A DNA stretch of 64,000 nt from Pyrenopolyporus hunteri (lineage: Eukaryota; Ascomycota; Sordariomycetes; Xylariales; Hypoxylaceae), in the NCBI GenBank assembly GCA_902806595.1, contig CADCXC010000008.1:1-64000 (forward strand). The letters run 5' to 3'. The translations under genes were made by a program, and so were the position numbers. This document shows, one piece after another, positions 60,561 to 64,000 of the stretch (position 1 is its first letter; each line of letters starts with the position of its first letter). Below the pieces are notes generated by a model. It saw only the letters and a list, made by a program, of their open reading frames with translations. It ran no database searches and was not told where the DNA came from.

Positions 60561-61238
60561 CGATAAAGCAGATAGGGTTATCGTGGTGACAGCCTCTTCC
60601 TCATGTCATCCTATTAGACTCTCGGCTGTTCCCCTCCCTTCCCCTCGTGTCAATCGTGGCACCGAAAACCCTTACCGAACCCGAACCGGTCGTCCTCCAG
60701 GACCAGTTGTCGTGAGATACTCGACACCTAGGTGAAAGACGTGGCCTGCGGTAATAGTGGGCTTCTTCCTGGAGATCATCGCTCGTTTTCCCCCTGGTCG
60801 CAGGCGCCCTTTCTATTTCCTCTTAACCTACCATCATTAACGTTTGCATCCTGCTGCCCGTTTCCATCCCTCGATCAACGTCACCCACGTTCCCGAGCGT
60901 ACAAATCTACTGGACGGTGGTAATAATCGAGGTGTGTGTGAACAATCCTTTATTTTCATCGGACACTTTGGGCAGTTCTCGGGTCTCAAGACTCAAGTTC
61001 TGGGTCACGCCAATTCTTGTAGATGCTCTGCGTAAAATTGTCAGGGCTAGGAAGTTGTTTCGTACCCGCTAACAGAAATGCCTGATAGCTAGAGACGTAC
61101 TCTTACCCCATTCTTAGAGAGAATTCTTCCTACTTCGAGAGTCGTCGAAAAATCGAGAAACGAGTCGAGCAAGCGAACCGAATCACTTCGCTCCCGAACC
61201 CGTTCTATCAGAACGTCCGGGCTACCGAATAATTGAAT

Positions 61239-64000
61239 ATGGCGGCGCTGGTCCAAACATACCCTCAGCAAAGTGGAACAGTGACGTTGCTTCAGACTAG
61301 ACCCAACACGACTTCTGGAATAATGGCAGGGCCCTCGGGGACGCAGCCTAACCAGGCTTACATGGGGAATCAGCAGAGAAATAACTATCATGGCCCGTCC
61401 GGTAGCGTTGGAGGAGGGTCGACCGCGTATCGCGGTAATACGTCAGCCCCGATTCAGCCATATGCCTTTACAGCCACGCCGAACCTGACTAGCAACGGGC
61501 AGCGGCAACAACAGCAACAACAACAACAGTACGGGAACTATCGTCCGTCGTCGGGAGTACCTAATATGCAGATGGTGGACCCGAACGCTGCGGCGCGCTC
61601 TCGCTATCCTACAAATTCGAACACGCCAAGCAACAGCAGCACCGGTCAAACCGCGATGGCCGCCGGAATTTCTCACGATGACTCGCGGAGTATGTCGTCC
61701 ACGTCTGGATCCCGCCCCCAACTGCCTCCTTTGAACCTTTCGTCGAACCAGCCGACATTTGCCCAGGTAGCCGCTGCGAAATCATCACCCGAGCGATATA
61801 GACGGCCATCCCCAAGGTACACGGATTCCTCACCCGGCGTAATGCAGACGCCGCAACCGCACGGTTCTGCAATGCCTTCAGGTTCGGGCATGGCTACTGT
61901 TGTCCATCTTTACAATCCCCGGGCAGTGCCGGACCGGAAAGCAGGGATGTCTAGAAACCCTGTTCCGCTTACCAGTAGACCGCACAGTGCCTACGGTGCC
62001 ATGGCTGGTGTGGCGATGGACGACATGCAGCTATACCGACATCCTACCGAAGAGGAAGCGAAGAGGTATCGGCGGCGTAGCATACACTCAATCAATTCTA
62101 CCGATTATCCCAACCCCCTGACCCCGCAAGAATTCAAGCAAGTGGGGGAATCGTTGCGCTTGGAAGCGCTAGCCGCCTCGAGAAGACAGGGTGGTTTAGA
62201 TAAGGACCAGAGAAACGCCGCCCGGGGTGGTTCCGGCCTTATTACTTCCTCTGCTGGGCCTGCGGAGAAGAACGCGGCGCACACCATCAACGGTAGTTCT
62301 GAAAGCCTAGTTTCGAGTGGAAGCAGCAATTCTAGGCCGTCTTCGGTGAGTAAAATACAGACATACTTTCCAAGAGTCGGGGGAGATTATTTTTATTTTA
62401 TTTTATTTCATATTTTTTTTTTTAAAAAAAAGATTCCCCCCGGTGGATTGCCCAATCAAGTTAAAAGTCGAGTCACCATTCTCAAGGTTAAGGTACTAAC
62501 TGAACGTACTGTCACAGTCTGCCAATCGAAGCTCTAATGCATCTGCCCCCACGGCTAGCCCCGCCTCCTCCACCTCCACGGACAAGAAGTCCGCACAGGA
62601 TCAATCAAAGCCCGTGAGCATACCGCCTCGCGGTTCATCGACTGATGTCGGTAAACGAACAATCAACCCATCTCCCTTATCTAAGCCGGTAACCATGGGC
62701 GCCGGGTCCTCGCCCGACGACTCGGCGGCCCCCGCTAACTCGTCGGAGCCGCCTTCTAATAAACCCTCAACATCGTCTTCTGGTTTGAATGCCGATAGCC
62801 CTGCGGCCAAGCAGCTCGCCGCGATAAATGAGAAAGGGGGCAAGTCGAAGAGCAAGTCGTCGCGACTGCGTCGGGCCTTCTCCTTCGGGAGTGCCGCCGA
62901 GCTCAGAAAGGTTACAGGACAGGATATCGGTTCGGGGGCAGGGAAAGCATCTCAAAATGAACCGTCAAGATTGCACAAGGATCCTACGCCCGAAGACTTG
63001 TACGAGGAAGAGCAAGCGCGAATTGCGCAGAAGCAGGAGGAGGGTGGGATCGGTAGCAGCATTTACTCCGGCACCAAGCTCTTTGCAGGGTCGACGGACA
63101 ACCTGTCAGTTTCGTCGACAGCATCTTCGGCGTCGATAATGCTTCGTAAGATGGGACGCGGGATGAAGAAAGGTGGTAGGTCGCTGGTTGGATTATTCCG
63201 ACCTAAATCGATCGTCGGAGCGGTCAGCGAAGAATCCAAAGCTCCTGAGGTTTCCCAAGCTGCCGTGTCTATGGTTACGGTGGAAGCAGAGCGCGACAGG
63301 GTTAATGTCGGTGTGCGGCCCAGTTCTCAACAAGCTCCCGGCCTCAGCTTGCCGCACCTGGAGAACAGCCAGGCGGATGCCGCTGACGGACACTCGACTG
63401 ATTTCCTGGGGAATACGAACCTCGATAACTCGGCTTCGAGGAAAAGCATCATCGGCGGTGAGAAGGAAAGAGCCGAAGTTCTCGCCACGATTCGGAAGGG
63501 CATCCTTAAGAGTACGTTGATCCGCTAACCATCTAGTACCGCGACTATGTTTTATTTCTAACGCCTTTTTAGCTCGCAGCAACTCGCCCAGCCCTTCGCC
63601 TCGAGCACAGGAGTCCAAAGGAGGACCCACCTTTGATCTCCCGACGATTCCCAACGTCTCCAACTCACCGAGTTCTAGCGCTCCCAGCACCCCGAACGAT
63701 GACTCCCAGGGCCATAAACGCAACGAATCCGTCGCCATTGGCAACGAGGACTATTTCGTATCGGCGCTGCGTCTCCGTCAAGATACGAAGAGCGCTCCGT
63801 CGACACCCCAGGGCGGGGGCAAGCGATGTGCTACCTTTAGCCCTCGAATCGTCTTCTACGACACGTGGCCGAGCGGAGAGTACGACCGCCGTGGCGATAT
63901 TGCGACTTGCAATCGTCTGACGCCGATGCTTGCTCAACAGATTAAGGAGGAATTGAACACCTTCAAGATGGTATGTTTTTGTCATTATCGAATTACCAAT
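61239..64000 (+). CDS. Bni4/Afr1-like scaffold protein, partial (runs off the window)
   Basis: Exons 61239-62345, 62518-63511 and 63573-63970; the next intron starts at 63,971 (GTATGT). The visible part is 833 complete codons and the stop lies beyond the window. The start is the first in-frame ATG (MetAlaAlaLeuValGln). Most of the protein is disordered, with a poly-Gln run near residue 90 and Ser/Pro-rich segments. A basic patch ArgLeuArgArgAlaPheSerPhe and a LeuArgLysMetGlyArgGlyMetLysLys stretch follow. Exon 3 ends in a conserved block: LysArgCysAlaThrPheSer, then PheTyrAspThrTrpProSerGlyGluTyrAspArgArgGlyAspIle and LysGluGluLeuAsnThrPheLys. This resembles the C-terminal domain of yeast Bni4/Afr1, where an RVxF-type site (here CysAlaThrPhe) recruits phosphatase PP1 to bud-neck or septin sites. 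A role in polarity or chitin-synthase placement is inferred. Confidence 0.7.
61504..61528 (+). repeat. CAA/CAG triplet run encoding poly-Gln
   Basis: Eight consecutive Gln codons (mixed CAA and CAG) lie in exon 1 of the Bni4-like gene, within a disordered segment. Length variation among strains would be in frame. Confidence 0.8.

Larger units (their letters stand above)
51983..61238. other. Gene-poor 9.3 kb intergenic stretch
   Basis: Ordinary base composition, no RIP signature and no frame with convincing coding and splice pattern. It contains a high density of TACCTA/TAGGTA motifs from 53.3 to 60.1 kb, a membrane-protein-like fragment at 53,123-53,443 (listed) and two pyrimidine-rich tracts (58,545-58,610 and 60,145-60,560). 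No tRNA could be recognised. Part of the right end is probably promoter and 5' untranslated region of the Bni4-like gene. The rest may hold non-coding transcripts or old, unrecognisable insertions. Confidence 0.5.

Overview
The window is nuclear DNA from a filamentous ascomycete (Pezizomycotina, probably Sordariomycetes). The evidence is short GT-AG introns with CTAAC-type branch points, a block of DNA showing repeat-induced point mutation (RIP), and typical fungal gene families: Dal5-like transporter, GH76, GMC oxidoreductase, TAP-like hydrolase and Yta7/Abo1. The class-level placement is an inference from overall style and was not tested.

Region 1 (1 to about 22,930) is an extremely A+T-rich block with no intact gene. 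Nearly every remaining C sits in a CpG, while CpA/TpG, CpT and CpC are almost gone, which looks like saturated RIP of mobile DNA that spared CpG. Several structures are still legible. There is a ~255-bp repeat family (five copies plus one truncated), two of its copies facing each other around ~515 bp. There is an 11-unit minisatellite with alternating ~48 and ~38 bp units, and a long inverted repeat nested around one family copy. A minus-strand reading frame of about 1.1 kb (about 21,560 to 20,400) is broken almost only by TAA; it contains a (Asn-Asp-Glu-Lys)n tract and a 41-codon duplication.

Region 2 (22,930 to 42,400) starts abruptly with normal base composition and holds an accessory-type gene set. 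It contains a Dal5-like MFS transporter (8 exons, minus), a secreted GH76 (minus), a secreted six-hairpin glycosidase (6 exons, plus), two small genes, a GMC oxidoreductase (3 exons, minus) and a secreted TAP-like peptidase/hydrolase (plus). GH76/glycosidase and GMC/hydrolase are divergent pairs with shared upstream regions. Together they suggest extracellular breakdown of glycans and peptides plus uptake and oxidation of small molecules. This is a functional theme, not a proven pathway.

Region 3 (42,400 to 64,000) holds conserved housekeeping genes with long intergenic stretches. These are a Yta7/Abo1/ATAD2-type chromatin AAA+ ATPase (minus), a small Ser-rich protein with a conserved Cys/His-containing C-terminus (plus), a ~9.3-kb gene-poor stretch, and a Bni4/Afr1-like scaffold gene running off the right edge. 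From about 47.7 to 60.1 kb the non-coding DNA is peppered with TACCTA/TAGGTA motifs, often as the palindrome TACCTAGGTA.

Exon structures were worked out by hand. For the five multi-exon genes (MFS, glycosidase, small hydrophilic protein, GMC, ATPase) and for the visible part of the Bni4-like gene, the exon lengths sum to whole codons.
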